DNA of 31,853 nucleotides, taken from DAOTUL01 sp034437435 (lineage in GTDB: Bacteria; Chloroflexota; Anaerolineae; Aggregatilineales; Phototrophicaceae). The translations under genes were made by a program, and so were the position numbers. The stretch is taken from assembly GCA_964417785.1 (NCBI GenBank), contig CAYQJO010000017.1, forward strand, positions 1 to 31,853, given 5' to 3'. Shown one piece after another: positions 31,822-31,853 of the stretch. Each line of letters opens with the position of its first letter. Position 1 is the first letter of the stretch. The notes under the pieces were generated by a model, which had not been told where the DNA came from, ran no database searches, and saw nothing but the letters and a program-made list of their open reading frames with translations.

Positions 31822-31853
31822 GCGGCGAAGCCGCCGGAAACCTTCGCCGAAGG
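31822..31853 (+). other. hairpin region downstream of the VR, at the contig end
   Basis: CGGCGAAG (31823-31830) pairs with CTTCGCCG (31842-31849), an 8-bp stem. Alternatively GCGGC/GCCGC and CCTTCG/CGAAGG form two smaller stems. DGR targets typically have a stem-loop shortly after the VR that helps homing. The contig ends inside this structure, perhaps because repeats stopped assembly. Confidence 0.5.

Noticed and set aside
1..31853. tRNA, rRNA or IS transposase genes
   Set aside because: No tRNA-like cloverleaf, rRNA segment or transposase motif was found on either strand.

Overview
This looks like one assembled contig from an environmental bacterium, most likely Chloroflexota (Anaerolineae-like). 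That assignment is an inference. It rests on the gene repertoire: group 3d Hox hydrogenase, large secreted clostripain-like and SH3-like proteins, a beta-CASP RNase with a long C-terminal extension, WD40 repeats in a transporter, DUF433/DUF5615 pairs and a TIR/FGE-fold protein with a retroelement-type variable tail. There is no rRNA or tRNA to anchor it. The first 49 bases are Illumina adapter, so position 50 is an artificial end that cuts hoxY.

Layout. 50-3159 (minus): hoxE-F-U-Y, the diaphorase and start of the hydrogenase module of an NAD-coupled [NiFe] hydrogenase, with a CRP/FNR/Rex-like operator upstream. 3368-8547 (plus): three secreted proteins (small unknown, C11/clostripain peptidase, SH3-like). 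8555-8655: three packed hairpins of a REP-like family that recurs at 11826-11873. 8754-11678 (minus): beta-CASP metallo-beta-lactamase RNase. 11886-16802 (minus): peptide/oligopeptide ABC importer genes (binding protein, OppB-like and OppC-like permeases). The OppC-like subunit carries a complete seven-bladed WD40 propeller in its first extracytoplasmic loop, and the OppB-like subunit has an enlarged loop at the equivalent place.

17071-22597 is a replicon-like module: a protein with a PHAX-type RNA-binding domain (minus), ParA and ParB (plus), and a prim-pol primase (minus). A perfect 23-bp palindrome lies inside parB, and two 24-bp copies of a related sequence lie at and beyond the 3' end of the primase gene; these are candidate partition sites. 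Tandem 15-bp repeats sit above the primase promoter. They are followed by about 450 bp without a protein gene that holds strong hairpins and a candidate small RNA ending in a UUCG-loop terminator.

23159-29995 (minus): a multi-PAS/GAF histidine kinase, a CslA/CESA-like glycosyltransferase, a DUF234-type AAA ATPase behind a 37-bp nested palindrome, a MazG-like pyrophosphohydrolase and a DUF433-DUF5615 toxin-antitoxin-type pair. 30134-31783 (plus): a TIR protein ending in an FGE/C-type-lectin-like domain. Its last about 125 bp have the codon signature of a diversity-generating-retroelement (DGR) variable region and are followed by hairpins. The template repeat and reverse transcriptase would lie beyond the contig end.

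The most notable candidates are the TIR-DGR target, the WD40-OppC fusion, and the PHAX/ParAB/prim-pol module with its repeats and structured RNA.
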